Below, piece by piece: positions 48,329 to 57,656 of a DNA stretch of 64,000 nucleotides. The stretch is taken from NCBI RefSeq assembly GCF_001625575.1, contig NZ_AUXV01000001.1, positions 233,716 to 297,715 of the forward strand, given 5' to 3'. A program made the position numbers and the translations under genes. Below the pieces are notes generated by a model that had not been told where the DNA came from, searched no databases, and was given only the letters and a program-made list of their open reading frames with translations. Every line of letters begins with the position of its first letter. Positions within the stretch are counted from its first letter, which is position 1. The stretch comes from Pseudoalteromonas luteoviolacea S2607. Lineage in GTDB: Bacteria; Pseudomonadota; Gammaproteobacteria; Enterobacterales; Alteromonadaceae.

Positions 48329-49291
48329 TTAACCAAGTAGAGAGAGTGCGACCTGAGGTCTTTGGTTAGCTTGACTTAGGATAGAACTACTTGCTTGTTG
48401 CAGAATCTGCATTTTAGTTAGACTTGCAGTTTCTGAAGCAAAGTCGGTATCTTTAATACGAGATTTCGCAGCTGCTAGGTTTTCAGATACATTTGACTGG
48501 TTACGGATAGTAGATTGGAATCGGTTTTGAACCGCACCAAGCTCCGCACGCTTTTTGTCCACTACGGCAATAAGCGAGTCCATACCAGCTAAAACAGCCT
48601 GAGCGTTTGCTTGTGAAGAAACAGATATACCAGTCGCTGTGAACACGTCAGAAAACGCCGTGTTATCAGCTGATGCGCCTACAGTGTTACTAATCGTACC
48701 TGTAGTGGCTGAAAGAGAAGCTCCTGTTACAGCGCTTGCTACGCCTGCAATGCCTGACATGGTGAAACCACCTTGTGCAGTTATTGAGTTTGCAGTACCA
48801 CCAACATTTTGCATACTGAAAGAGATTGTCTGTACAGCATCCGCACCTACCTGAAAGTTCGCGTCATAACTACCATCAAGTAAGTTTTGACCACCAAACG
48901 TGGTATCTGCTGCAACCCTGTTTACTTCCGAAGAAAGTGAACGGATCTCTTCTTGTATTGCTAATCTATCTTCGTCTGTATTTGAACCATTTGATGCTTG
49001 TTGCGCCAAAGTTCTCATACGCTGGAACATTTGCGTGGTTTCATCTAACGCACCTTCAGCAGTTTGCGCTAGTGAAATACCATCGTTTGCATTTCGAATA
49101 CCCTGATTCAAGCCATTAATCTGACCTGTTAAACGATTCGATACCTGCAAACCCGCTGCATCGTCTTTCGCACTATTAATACGAAAACCCGATGATAGTC
49201 TTTGGAATGATGTGTCCAAAGAGTTGGCAGAATTACTTAACTGCCTTTGTGCGTTCAAAGAACTCACATTGGTGTTTACATATAAAGCCAT
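48329..49291 (-). CDS. Flagellin (tandem copy 1)
   Basis: Major-type flagellin of 320 residues. The conserved ends are MALYVNTNVSSLNAQRQL at the N-terminus and ILSQANQRPQVALSLLG at the C-terminus. The centre is short and rich in Ser, Thr, Gly and Ala (about 165-225, for example TGASLSATTGTISNT), the expected site of O-linked nonulosonate. A GGAGG site lies 5 bases before the ATG. It has its own sigma-28 promoter at 49392-49418. Confidence 0.95.
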   Translation of the reverse strand: MALYVNTNVSSLNAQRQLSNSANSLDTSFQRLSSGFRINSAKDDAAGLQVSNRLTGQINGLNQGIRNANDGISLAQTAEGALDETTQMFQRMRTLAQQASNGSNTDEDRLAIQEEIRSLSSEVNRVAADTTFGGQNLLDGSYDANFQVGADAVQTISFSMQNVGGTANSITAQGGFTMSGIAGVASAVTGASLSATTGTISNTVGASADNTAFSDVFTATGISVSSQANAQAVLAGMDSLIAVVDKKRAELGAVQNRFQSTIRNQSNVSENLAAAKSRIKDTDFASETASLTKMQILQQASSSILSQANQRPQVALSLLG

Positions 49292-49391
49292 AATAGCCTC
49301 CGCTTTATCAATATCAATCGAAGTAGCGGGATACCCCTACCCTGCTATTTCGATAAGATTAGAGTCCTACATTTCTAGTTCTCTAACTCTG

Positions 49392-49418
49392 GTATCGACA
49401 CGTAAAGCGAAAGCTTTA
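49392..49418 (-). promoter_or_regulatory. Sigma-28 promoter for flagellin copy 1
   Basis: The minus strand reads TAAAGCTT-N11-GTCGATAC. Seven of eight -35 bases and most of the -10 match TAAAGTTT/GCCGATAA, with exact 11-base spacing. It lies about 100 bases before the ATG. Confidence 0.68.
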
Positions 49419-49454
49419 GCCTTATTTGCAAATTTTTTAATTAATTTTTAATTT

Positions 49455-50420
49455 TTACCCTTGTAACAGACTCAATGCTGCCTGAGGTCTTTGATTCGCT
49501 TGACCTAGTATAGTCTGACTTGCTTGTTGCAAGATCTGGTTTTTAGTCAGTTTAGCTGTTTCCATCGCAAAGTCAGCATCACGAATACGTGATTTTGCTG
49601 CTGCGAGGTTTTCAGAAATGTTAGCTTGGTTACGAATTGTAGATTGGAAACGGTTTTGTACCGCACCCAACTCAGAACGTTTTTTATCCACAACCGCAAT
49701 TAGCGCATCCATACCAGCAAGTACGGCTTGTGCATTAGCCTGAGAAGATACGCTGATCCCACTGGCAGTATATACATCAGAAAACGCAGTATCATCCGCT
49801 GAAGCACCAACACTGGTACTGATTGTACCTGTTGTTGTACTTAGCGACGCTCCTGACACACCACTCGCAACGCCAGCAACACCAGAAAGCGTAAAGCCGC
49901 CATTTGCCGCTAAGCTGTTTGCCGTAGCGCCAACATACTGCATACTAAAGCCAATTGTTTGTACCGCGTCTGCGCCGACCTGAAAGTTTGCAGCATATGA
50001 CCCATCTAGCAAGTTTTGACCACCAAAAGTGGTGTCAGATGCAACACGGTTAACTTCTGCCGCCAATTGACGGATTTCTTCTTGAATCGCCAAACGGTCT
50101 TCATCGGTGTTGGAACCATTCGCAGCTTGTTGTGACAGGGTACGAATACGCTGGAACATGGATGTAATTTCGTCCATCGCACCTTCTGCGGTTTGCGCCA
50201 GTGAAATACCATCATTAGCATTTCGGTTACCTTGGTTCAAACCAAGAATCTGTGATTGCAAACGGTCTGAAATTTGCAGACCTGCCGCATCGTCTGCAGC
50301 ACTATTGATACGAAGACCAGAAGATAATCTTTTAAAAGAAGTATCTAGTTCAACGCCCGACTTCTGCAACTGTCTTTGTGCATTCAGCGAGCTGACATTG
50401 GTATTTACAAATAAAGCCAT
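49455..50420 (-). CDS. Flagellin (tandem copy 2, sigma-54-type promoter)
   Basis: A 321-residue flagellin, highly similar to its two neighbours. It starts MALFVNTNVSSLNAQRQLQ and ends ILGQANQRPQAALSLLQG. It differs from copies 1 and 3 at many positions, including KSGVELDTSFKRL and SMQYVGATANSLAA. Unlike them it is preceded by a sigma-54 element, as is Vibrio flaA, the core flagellin. It may therefore be the first flagellin made. Confidence 0.95.
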   Translation of the reverse strand: MALFVNTNVSSLNAQRQLQKSGVELDTSFKRLSSGLRINSAADDAAGLQISDRLQSQILGLNQGNRNANDGISLAQTAEGAMDEITSMFQRIRTLSQQAANGSNTDEDRLAIQEEIRQLAAEVNRVASDTTFGGQNLLDGSYAANFQVGADAVQTIGFSMQYVGATANSLAANGGFTLSGVAGVASGVSGASLSTTTGTISTSVGASADDTAFSDVYTASGISVSSQANAQAVLAGMDALIAVVDKKRSELGAVQNRFQSTIRNQANISENLAAAKSRIRDADFAMETAKLTKNQILQQASQTILGQANQRPQAALSLLQG

Positions 50421-50558
50421 GATTCACTCTCTCTATTCAAACGCCCTTATATAGAGCGGCTATTGAGTACAAGGAGGCAATCCATATCGAAAACTACGTT
50501 TTTACGATGGGGCAATAAACTGCCACTTGCACAACTTTTCAAAGTTTGAATAGATAAA

Positions 50559-50574
50559 AGCAATCTACATGCCA
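50559..50574 (-). promoter_or_regulatory. Sigma-54 promoter for flagellin copy 2
   Basis: The minus strand reads TGGCATGTAGATTGCT, one mismatch from TGGCACG-N4-TTGCW. Start of transcription would be near 50548, with a leader of about 130 bases. Confidence 0.75.
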
Positions 50575-50655
50575 AAAAATAAATTTATTTTTGACAGAAT
50601 GCGATAAAAACACATAAGCAATTGATTTTATTGTTTTATTAATTTTTAACGAGAT

Positions 50656-50684
50656 AAAAAAGGAGGCTGTCGCCTCCTTTTTTT
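50656..50684. terminator. Strong bidirectional terminator between flagellin copies 2 and 3
   Basis: The GGAGGC/GCCTCC stem with a TGTC loop is extended by A- and T-runs on both sides. On the minus strand it ends the copy-3 transcript about 200 bases after the stop codon. Confidence 0.88.
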
Positions 50685-50722
50685 AAAGTTTGAGAGTGAG
50701 TGTCAATATTTTATTCTAAATA

Positions 50723-50740
50723 TTGGCACGGAAAGTGCTA
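50723..50740 (+). promoter_or_regulatory. Plus-strand sigma-54 promoter-like element in the flagellin intergenic region
   Basis: TTGGCACGGAAAGTGCTA has a perfect -24 (TGGCACG), ten-base GG-GC spacing and GTGCT at -12. It is nearly identical to the fliE promoter. It points away from flagellin copy 2 and towards the 3' end of copy 3, where there is no plus-strand gene. Confidence 0.5.
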
Positions 50741-50752
50741 ACATTAATGTGT

Positions 50753-50848
50753 TCATTGAATACATGAACTGTTTTGGATTTTAAGCTCCTCCGCTTTATC
50801 ATCCAATTCCGGTGTCTGTGTTAATACCCCATCAAGCACAGACACCAT
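50753..50848 (-). CDS. Possible 31-residue small protein after flagellin copy 3
   Basis: A short frame lies in the 3' leader of flagellin copy 3, before the terminator. It begins MVSVLDGVLTQTPELDDK and ends NSSCIQ. It has an excellent ribosome-binding site, GGAGG six bases before the ATG. A perfect 10-bp inverted repeat (50811-50820 and 50837-50846) falls inside the first codons. It has no recognisable motif. It may be a real small protein, or the repeat may be the functional element. Confidence 0.35.
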   Translation of the reverse strand: MVSVLDGVLTQTPELDDKAEELKIQNSSCIQ

Positions 50849-50882
50849 CTTCTTCCTCCGCTTTATCTTATCTACCTAGTTA

Positions 50883-51845
50883 TTATCCAAGTAGACTCAA
50901 TGCTGCCTGCGGACGCTGGTTAGCCTGACTTAGAATTGTTTGGCTAGCCTGTTGTAGGATCTGCATTTTAGTTAGTGATGCAGTTTCCTGAGCAAAATCA
51001 GTATCTTTGATACGAGATTTCGCAGATGATAGGTTCTCAGCAATGTTCGATTGGTTACGGATTGTTGATTGGAAACGGTTTTGAACCGCACCTAGTTCCG
51101 CACGCTTTTTATCTACTACTGCAATCAGTGCATCTACACCTGCTAATACTGCTTGCGCATTTGCCTGAGAAGAAACCGAGATACCGCCTGCTGTGAATAC
51201 ATCAGAGAACGCAGTGTCATCTGCTGACGCACCCACTGTTGTACTGATAGTACCTGTTGTCGTAGAAAGTGACGCACCTGTTACACCACTTGCCACACCG
51301 GCAATACCTGACATAGTGAAACCGCCGTTTGCAACTAAACTGTTCGCTGTACCACCAACAGTTTGCATACTGAAGCTGATTGTTTGTACTGCATCAGCAC
51401 CTACCTGGAAGTTCGCTGCATATGAACCATCAAGTAGGTTTTGACCACCAAACGTTGTATCTGCTGCAACACGGTTAACTTCTGACGATAGTGAACGAAT
51501 CTCTTCTTGGATTGCAAGACGGTCTTCGTCAGTGTTTGAACCATTCGCTGCCTGCTGTGACAAAGTACGGATACGTTGGAACATCGACGTAACTTCGTCC
51601 ATCGCACCTTCAGCTGTTTGCGCTAAAGAGATACCGTCATTCGCGTTACGGTTACCTTGGTTTAAACCGTTAATCTGTGAAGTTAGACGGTCTGAAATTT
51701 GTAGACCTGCCGCATCGTCTGCTGCGCTGTTGATACGGAAGCCTGATGATAGACGCTTGAATGAAACGTCTAACGAATTGCCTGAATTATTTAACTGTCT
51801 CTGAGCATTCAATGAACTTACGTTAGTATTTACATATAGTGCCAT
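50883..51845 (-). CDS. Flagellin (tandem copy 3)
   Basis: A 320-residue flagellin with the same ends as the other two copies (MALYVNTNVSSLNAQRQLNN; ILSQANQRPQAALSLLG) and a Ser/Thr-rich centre (TGASLSTTTGTISTTVGASADD). A GGGAG lies before the ATG. It has a strong sigma-28 promoter at 51940-51966. Synonymous differences from the other copies are many, so the array is an old duplication. Confidence 0.95.
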   Translation of the reverse strand: MALYVNTNVSSLNAQRQLNNSGNSLDVSFKRLSSGFRINSAADDAAGLQISDRLTSQINGLNQGNRNANDGISLAQTAEGAMDEVTSMFQRIRTLSQQAANGSNTDEDRLAIQEEIRSLSSEVNRVAADTTFGGQNLLDGSYAANFQVGADAVQTISFSMQTVGGTANSLVANGGFTMSGIAGVASGVTGASLSTTTGTISTTVGASADDTAFSDVFTAGGISVSSQANAQAVLAGVDALIAVVDKKRAELGAVQNRFQSTIRNQSNIAENLSSAKSRIKDTDFAQETASLTKMQILQQASQTILSQANQRPQAALSLLG

Positions 51846-51939
51846 GGTAATTCTCCCACTGTAAACTGAGTACTTACTCTCAAACTTGTAACTCTTTCGC
51901 CTTTAAGTTTTTTTAAACTATCCGGCCTGGTTAATTAAG

Positions 51940-51966
51940 TTATCGGACGGCAATTTATTTCCTTTA
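51940..51966 (-). promoter_or_regulatory. Sigma-28 promoter for flagellin copy 3
   Basis: The minus strand reads TAAAGGAA-N11-TCCGATAA, with 7 of 8 bases of the -10, the TAAAG core of the -35 and exact spacing. The leader would be about 90 bases. The rest of the 336-base gap (51846-52181) is A+T-rich with no further clear feature except the hairpin at 52151. Confidence 0.72.
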
Positions 51967-52150
51967 GATTTTTTTCTAAAAAAATTATAAACAGTTGAAT
52001 TGCATATACTTTTAATTGTTAATCAGTTCTATTGGCAATAAACCACTTCGGACTTTGTACAAAAGTACAAAATAGAAGAGGTGTTTCTTTTTCCTGTAAA
52101 TTCAAAGAATAAATACGAAAATTATAAGATTTGACGTGTTTGGCAAGAAA

Positions 52151-52173
52151 TAGCCGCTAATAATAAGCGGCTA
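52151..52173 (-). terminator. Terminator after flgL
   Basis: The stem TAGCCGCT/AGCGGCTA (8 bp) has a 7-base loop and is followed on the minus strand by ATTTCTT. It lies 9 bases after the flgL stop. Confidence 0.65.
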
Positions 52174-52181
52174 CAATTTGA

Positions 52182-53435
52182 TTATCTAATGAAGTCTAAT
52201 AAAGAAAGGTTAGACAGGCGGCCATAAGTTGCCTGAGATGCTTGCAGTTGAGTCTCGTGCTTAGTCAACTCTGTTATCGCTTCTGCCATATCTAATTCTA
52301 TAAGATCTGCTCGTGCTATCTTATTGTTGATATCTAGATCTGTGTTAGCCTCAGTGATCCGCGTTGCAGTATTCATTCGCCCGCCAAGCCCTGATTGGAT
52401 TTGAGAAACTCTGTTCTTCGCGTTTTCTAACCCGGTCATCGCATCAGCTAGTTGCTGGCGATAGTCTTTATCAGACAAATTTGGATCTTGCACAGCATTG
52501 ATTAAGTTTTCTAGTGTGTTCAAGACATTGTCTTTTTTCGGCGCAGCAAGATCAAATGTGATTGTATCTGTCGGTGCTGCCGAACCTGAAAAGCTAAATT
52601 CCATGCCCGCTACAGTAATGTTGTTTTCTGTATAACTGCCTGTTTCCATCACCGTACCCGTCGCCACTTGCACCAATTGATAGGAAGCCGGTGCGGTCGC
52701 GCCATTTAATTGAAGCTGGTACTGGTTCGCATTTGCTGGCGCTGTCGGGTCTGGGTTGTAATTGGCTTTATGGAATATATCAAATGGACCTTGCTCTTTT
52801 ACGTACACATCTGCACTTGTTATACCACCAGCCCCTACCGTAGCCGTGTTAGAAGCCACATTGAGCCGTTGTTCAACACTTTCAAATACGTCGTAACCAT
52901 TGTCACTTGACTTAATTTCAACACCTTCAGCGACCTTTATCTTATGTTGACCTTGGTCACCAGCATAAGTATATCTTTTGTTGGCACTGTCATAGTCATA
53001 GGTTTTGGTATTGTCTTGATAACCAGAAAAGATATACCGGCCATCCTCCGTTTTGGAATTCATCAATTCTAAAACTGCGGTTTGAATTGACTCTAGCTCT
53101 TCAGACAAAGCGGCTTTATCTGGCGCCGTCAATGAACCATTACCTGCATTGACAGTTAGCTCGATTGAACGTGTTAAAGAATCTTTGATGTTATCTAATA
53201 CACCCTCTTGTGTATCTAGCCGGCTTTTTAGCATCGTTAGATTTTTGGTGTATTGTTCATTTGTCTGGATTTTATCTGAGTACAATAAAGATCTCGCCAT
53301 CGCGGAAGGATCATCAGATGCGGTAAGTACACGCTTTTGCGTATTTACCTGCTGCATCGACTTATTCACTTCCTGTTGGCTGTTTAAAATAGAATTCAGG
53401 TTATTTTTAAAAATCATATTGTGAGATAAACGCAT
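52182..53435 (-). CDS. flgL: Hook-filament junction protein FlgL
   Basis: FlgL is the second junction protein between hook and filament. In 417 residues the N-terminus is MRLSHNMIFKNNLNSILNSQ. The flagellin-like coiled coils are at both ends, with ASDDPSAMARSLLYSDKI and a C-terminal LSLLDFIR. It follows flgK by 2 bases and ends the flgJKL unit. Confidence 0.94.
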   Translation of the reverse strand: MRLSHNMIFKNNLNSILNSQQEVNKSMQQVNTQKRVLTASDDPSAMARSLLYSDKIQTNEQYTKNLTMLKSRLDTQEGVLDNIKDSLTRSIELTVNAGNGSLTAPDKAALSEELESIQTAVLELMNSKTEDGRYIFSGYQDNTKTYDYDSANKRYTYAGDQGQHKIKVAEGVEIKSSDNGYDVFESVEQRLNVASNTATVGAGGITSADVYVKEQGPFDIFHKANYNPDPTAPANANQYQLQLNGATAPASYQLVQVATGTVMETGSYTENNITVAGMEFSFSGSAAPTDTITFDLAAPKKDNVLNTLENLINAVQDPNLSDKDYRQQLADAMTGLENAKNRVSQIQSGLGGRMNTATRITEANTDLDINNKIARADLIELDMAEAITELTKHETQLQASQATYGRLSNLSLLDFIR

Positions 53436-53437
53436 AA

Positions 53438-55444
53438 TTACCTCGCAGCACTAAGTAAAGTATCAAACACAGTTCTAGCAGCACTCAAAATTTGTGCTGA
53501 CGCTGAGTATGATTGTTGAAAACGGAGCAAATTCGCGGCCTCTTCGTCCAAGTTAACCCCAGACACAGACTCAAACCAAGCCTCTGATTGAGCAGCAAGC
53601 GCATCGTATGCTGCGCCATTCGTTTTTGCCTGGTTGGCTACAACGCCTATTTCGGTAACAAGGCCAGCATAAGCCTCATTAAAGGTCTTTAAATTATCAG
53701 CTACAGCTGTAGTGACAACATTTTGTCTCACAAGTTGCCCCGACTGTAATTGGCTTAGGGCCAAACCGTTACGGTTATCATCAAAACCACCTGTATTAAA
53801 TTCGATAGTATAAGTATCGCCAGTAGACGGCTCACCATCGATATTAAAATCAAATCCGTAGTTGGCGAACGCGCCACCCGCTTGCGCCAGAATATTTTCT
53901 AGCGGAGGAGTTGCGGTAAATGTCGTTGTACCACTGCCATCAGTCAAGGTATATTGATTGGTTGTGCCTGTTTTTTGCAGAGTAATAGTACCATTAGTCA
54001 AACTGGGTGGTGCTGCGGTAAAGTTACTCGTTGCAGGCGTAGTATTGGTTACACTGCCAACAGAGATAGTCGCGGTACTCACATTGCTGGTGCCGGACTC
54101 CGTTCGAATAGGCGATGCCAGTGCCAAGCTTTCAGCACGATCTGTAGCAAGCGTCATTGTGCCAGCTGCTGCTGCATTTAACTTCACATCAAAAACATCA
54201 CCATTTGCCGGGGTAGCTGTAAAGTTAAGCTCTAGGCCAAATAAGTCGGTGCCCGCAGGAACCGTAGTCGAGTTAATCGTGGCTGCATATGGAATGGTCG
54301 TCGCATTACCAACTGTATTACCTTGGCTGTCTATTGCTGCGATAGTCAAATTGCCCGCGTTATAAGTAACACGAAAGTCATTTGCGGGAATTTCTTTCCC
54401 TTTACCAGCCTCTAATGTCGCAGCGAGTTGCGCGGTGCCGGTATTGCTTCTGTGGGGCAAGCCCGCAGCAGTTGGGATTTCAAATATATTCCCACCCAAA
54501 TTGCCGTCAAGATCCATACCCAGCTTATTTTGTTGGTTAAATGCATCAGCCAATGCCAATCCTATTTGACCAAGCTGATTTTGTGCAGGTATTAAGATTT
54601 CATCTCTAAAGGCAAGGAGTCCTCCAATTTGCCCCTGTAACTTAGTTTGGTCGACTTGAAGCGCCACGGCATTGCCGTCTGTCACATCCAGTGTCAGTTC
54701 TTTTCTATTGGGATCGGGATCACCATCCAAAGAAAAAAGGTTAAATGCCCCATTTTCCATTACGACTGCTTGACCACTACCTAAGAATACAAGCTTCTCA
54801 CCATTGGAGCCATTGAGGGTCTCAATGTCGACCAGCTCCGCCAAGTCTTTAATTGCCTGATCACGCTCGTTCAAAACCGAGTTGGCGTTGTCGTTATCCG
54901 GGTTTGCATTCAGTGCCCCAACTTTACCATTTAAGTCACTAATCTTTTGAATAAGATTATTTGCCTCTTGCGAGTAAATAGACAACTGCTCATTCACAAT
55001 ATTATTTTGGTCAAATACGATCCCCGATAGTCGATCCATTTGGTCAATCAGGTTTTGTGCATCTGTTAAGAACAAAGATCGTGTAACCGTTGAAGAAGGC
55101 AAGTTCATTGCCTCTTGCAAGTTGTTAAACATCGAGTTGATACTTGCATTTAAGTTATTCGACTCTTCACCAAATAAGGTATCGACTCGCGTTGACTCTG
55201 TTACAAACTGCTTATAGTAAGATTGGCTAGAAACATCCCTAATCAACTGCTTTTGTGCGAACTCATTCAGCATTCTTACTGTTTCACCACGGCCAACTTG
55301 ATTGCCAATCAACGTAGCATGCTCGGTTCGCTCTCTCACATAACCGACCGTATTGAGGTTAGCGATGTTTTTACTCGTAGTTTGTAGCAATTCACTACTA
55401 GAACGGACGCCAGACGTACCAATGTTCATTAAGTTAAAAGACAT
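53438..55444 (-). CDS. flgK: Hook-filament junction protein FlgK
   Basis: FlgK is the first junction protein. In 668 residues the N-terminal rod-type motif is SGVRSSSELLQTTSKNIANLNTVGY. The C-terminal end has LDEEAANLLRFQQSYSASAQ and ILSAARTVFDTLLSAA. It is longer than the enteric protein (about 550) because of a Thr/Gly/Ala-rich insert near 330-560. Confidence 0.95.
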   Translation of the reverse strand: MSFNLMNIGTSGVRSSSELLQTTSKNIANLNTVGYVRERTEHATLIGNQVGRGETVRMLNEFAQKQLIRDVSSQSYYKQFVTESTRVDTLFGEESNNLNASINSMFNNLQEAMNLPSSTVTRSLFLTDAQNLIDQMDRLSGIVFDQNNIVNEQLSIYSQEANNLIQKISDLNGKVGALNANPDNDNANSVLNERDQAIKDLAELVDIETLNGSNGEKLVFLGSGQAVVMENGAFNLFSLDGDPDPNRKELTLDVTDGNAVALQVDQTKLQGQIGGLLAFRDEILIPAQNQLGQIGLALADAFNQQNKLGMDLDGNLGGNIFEIPTAAGLPHRSNTGTAQLAATLEAGKGKEIPANDFRVTYNAGNLTIAAIDSQGNTVGNATTIPYAATINSTTVPAGTDLFGLELNFTATPANGDVFDVKLNAAAAGTMTLATDRAESLALASPIRTESGTSNVSTATISVGSVTNTTPATSNFTAAPPSLTNGTITLQKTGTTNQYTLTDGSGTTTFTATPPLENILAQAGGAFANYGFDFNIDGEPSTGDTYTIEFNTGGFDDNRNGLALSQLQSGQLVRQNVVTTAVADNLKTFNEAYAGLVTEIGVVANQAKTNGAAYDALAAQSEAWFESVSGVNLDEEAANLLRFQQSYSASAQILSAARTVFDTLLSAAR

Positions 55445-55445
55445 A

Positions 55446-56447
55446 TTAATTTACTCCCTGACGTACAAGCGAAGTTAGCGCAGATTTAAATTGCTCACCG
55501 CCCATTACATTTTTTATCTTGTTTGCGTAATTTGGGTCCGTCGCATAACCTGCCTGCTGCAACGCTTCTAGATAGTCATTTGGGCTAGCCGCTTTATTCA
55601 GTGCATCACCATAACGAGGGTTGGATTGTAAAAAGTCTACATAATCATTAAAGCTTTGTTTGATGGACTCATAAGCCCTAAAGTTAGCTTGCTTTTTCAC
55701 TGGCAAGCCTTGTTCAAATTCGAGTGTCATTTTACTGGCACTGTCTCCTTTCCAGCGGCTATCCGCTTTTATATTGAATAAGTTAAAGCTGCTATTACCG
55801 TCAGGCTTCGAGATCACGTGCTTACCCCAGCCTGTTTCCAACGCAGCCTGAGCCACCATCACGGCAGGGTTCAAGCCAATTTTTTGTGCGGCGGATTTCG
55901 CATAGTCCCAAAGTGTACTGATGAACTCTTCAGGACCCTCAAACGATTTGGGATCTGCGTTCTGCTCTGCTACTTCTTTGGGTTGCTGGGCCACTGTGGG
56001 TTGTGCAGTCTCAGGTTTAACCTCACCGTTTGCCACTGTATTTTGACCATTGGCAATTTTGTCACTTTGAATGTCAGCACCTGTGCGCACTACTGAAGCA
56101 GGCATATAACCGTTTTTTGTTGGTGATAGCTGTTGCACAATCAAGTCGGCCAATCCCAAACTGCCATTGTTTGACAGCTCCAGTGACATTTGTTGATCAT
56201 GCATTTCTCTGTAGAACTTAACGCTGCTGGAATTAAATGGACTGTCTTGGTCTTCGAACGCTTCATTTGCTTTGCGCATACTCGTCAACAGCATTTGTGT
56301 AAAAATTGATTCAAAATGCTGCGCTGCTTTTTTAAGTGCTTGCTTAGACGCATCGCCATCACCAGCACTTTTAAGCGCGTCCTGTCTCAATGAGTTCAGG
56401 TTACTTAGATCAAAAAAGCTTTGATTGTGTGTCGGATCAGTATTCAT
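55446..56447 (-). CDS. flgJ: Rod cap/peptidoglycan hydrolase FlgJ
   Basis: FlgJ caps the growing rod and opens the cell wall. In 333 residues the N-terminal rod-cap domain (about 20-105) includes FESIFTQMLLTSMRKAN. The C-terminal glucosaminidase-type domain (about 175-333) has the catalytic glutamate E204 in AQAALETGWGKH. The two-domain form is the usual one for gammaproteobacteria. It is the first gene of flgJKL, behind its own sigma-54 site. Confidence 0.95.
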   Translation of the reverse strand: MNTDPTHNQSFFDLSNLNSLRQDALKSAGDGDASKQALKKAAQHFESIFTQMLLTSMRKANEAFEDQDSPFNSSSVKFYREMHDQQMSLELSNNGSLGLADLIVQQLSPTKNGYMPASVVRTGADIQSDKIANGQNTVANGEVKPETAQPTVAQQPKEVAEQNADPKSFEGPEEFISTLWDYAKSAAQKIGLNPAVMVAQAALETGWGKHVISKPDGNSSFNLFNIKADSRWKGDSASKMTLEFEQGLPVKKQANFRAYESIKQSFNDYVDFLQSNPRYGDALNKAASPNDYLEALQQAGYATDPNYANKIKNVMGGEQFKSALTSLVRQGVN

Positions 56448-56486
56448 TGTTCAAAAACACGTCGTTAATAATAATGATTACTACAA

Positions 56487-56503
56487 TGCAAATATCAAGC
56501 CAA
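56487..56503 (-). promoter_or_regulatory. Sigma-54 promoter for flgJKL
   Basis: The minus strand reads TTGGCTTGATATTTGCA, with TGGC, ten-base GG-GC spacing and a perfect TTTGCA. It begins immediately after the T-run of the flgI terminator. Transcription would start near 56477, about 30 bases before flgJ. Confidence 0.7.
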
Positions 56504-56508
56504 AAAAA

Positions 56509-56528
56509 AGCCCCATAAATATGGGGCT
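56509..56528 (-). terminator. Rho-independent terminator after flgI
   Basis: The stem AGCCCCAT/ATGGGGCT has a 4-base loop and is followed on the minus strand by seven or eight T residues. It is a textbook terminator ending the flgFGHI unit. Confidence 0.9.
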
Positions 56529-56550
56529 AACTGCTTGATTAAATTAAGAA

Positions 56551-57645
56551 CTAAATGACGACTAATTGACCATGTATCGCACCAGCTTCTTTTAGCGCTT
56601 CAAGTATTGCCATAAGGTCGCCCGGCGCTGCGCCGACCGCATTAATTGCTCTCACCAAATCATCTAAGCTACTGCCTGGGTCAAAAACAAAGGCGCGAGA
56701 GTCATCTTGGTCCACATCTACAATACTTTGACGGGTTACCACTGTGTCTGCTTGCGTTAAAGGTTGAGGCTGAGACACGTTTGTTTGCTCTGCAATCGTC
56801 ACCGTCAGTCCGCCGTGCGTTATCGCTGCTGGTTGCAATTTGACATCCTTACCAATCACGATGGTGCCAGTTCTAGAATTAACAATAATTTTTGCTGAAG
56901 TATCAGCTGGTTTGAACTCTAAATTTTCTAACGTAGACAAGTAAGCTACTCGCTGTGACGGATCCCTAGGGGCAATCACGCGTACAGAAGCTGCATCAAG
57001 TGCGCTCGCACTATTGGGGCCAACTAATTCGTTAATCGTATCAGCAAGGCGTTTAGCCGTCGTAAAATCTGGTCGGTTAAGGTTAAAAGTAATATGGTCG
57101 CCTTGTGTGAAAGGACTTTTAACTGCTCTCTCAACCATGCCACCATTTGGTATTCTGCCTACAGTAGGTGTATTGATGACAACTCGGCTACCGTCTAATC
57201 CTTCCGCGCCTAAACCGCCAACAATCATACTGCCTTGTGCTATTGCGTATACGTTACCGTCAACCCCTTTTAAAAAGGTTTGCAGTAACGTACCGCCTCT
57301 TAAACTGCCCGCGCTACCGATAGAAGATACGGTTACGTCAATACTTTGACCGGGTTTCACAAATGGTGGTAAGTCTGCATGAACGGCGACAGCTGCTACA
57401 TTTTTAATTTTGGGTTTCAAATTACCAGGTAAGGTAATGCCAAAACTGTTCAACATCGCTTTAAAGCTTTGTTCAGTAAATCGACTCTGCTCGCCCGTTC
57501 CTGGTAAGCCAACCACTAAACCATAACCAATTAGCTGGTTGCTTCTTACGCCTTCAACCACACTGACGTCTTTTACTCTCTCAGCATTGACACACAAGGG
57601 GATCATTACTGACGTAAGTATTAATAGACTACGTAGTATGTTCAT
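56551..57645 (-). CDS. flgI: Flagellar P-ring protein FlgI
   Basis: FlgI forms the periplasmic P ring around the rod. In 364 residues a signal peptide (about 1-21, ending LCVNA) is followed by [20 protein letters not shown], the family start. The C-terminal [18 protein letters not shown] is typical. It follows flgH by 11 bases. Confidence 0.97.
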   Translation of the reverse strand: MNILRSLLILTSVMIPLCVNAERVKDVSVVEGVRSNQLIGYGLVVGLPGTGEQSRFTEQSFKAMLNSFGITLPGNLKPKIKNVAAVAVHADLPPFVKPGQSIDVTVSSIGSAGSLRGGTLLQTFLKGVDGNVYAIAQGSMIVGGLGAEGLDGSRVVINTPTVGRIPNGGMVERAVKSPFTQGDHITFNLNRPDFTTAKRLADTINELVGPNSASALDAASVRVIAPRDPSQRVAYLSTLENLEFKPADTSAKIIVNSRTGTIVIGKDVKLQPAAITHGGLTVTIAEQTNVSQPQPLTQADTVVTRQSIVDVDQDDSRAFVFDPGSSLDDLVRAINAVGAAPGDLMAILEALKEAGAIHGQLVVI

Positions 57646-57656
57646 AATGTACTTCC

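Noticed and set aside
50512..50526. Second sigma-54-like element (TGGCA then TTGCC, minus strand) before flagellin copy 2
   Set aside because: GG and GC are nine bases apart instead of ten, and a near-perfect element with correct spacing exists at 50559-50574.
48329..51845. Assembly duplication of flagellin genes
   Set aside because: The three copies differ by many synonymous and some amino acid changes and have different promoters, so they are real paralogues.
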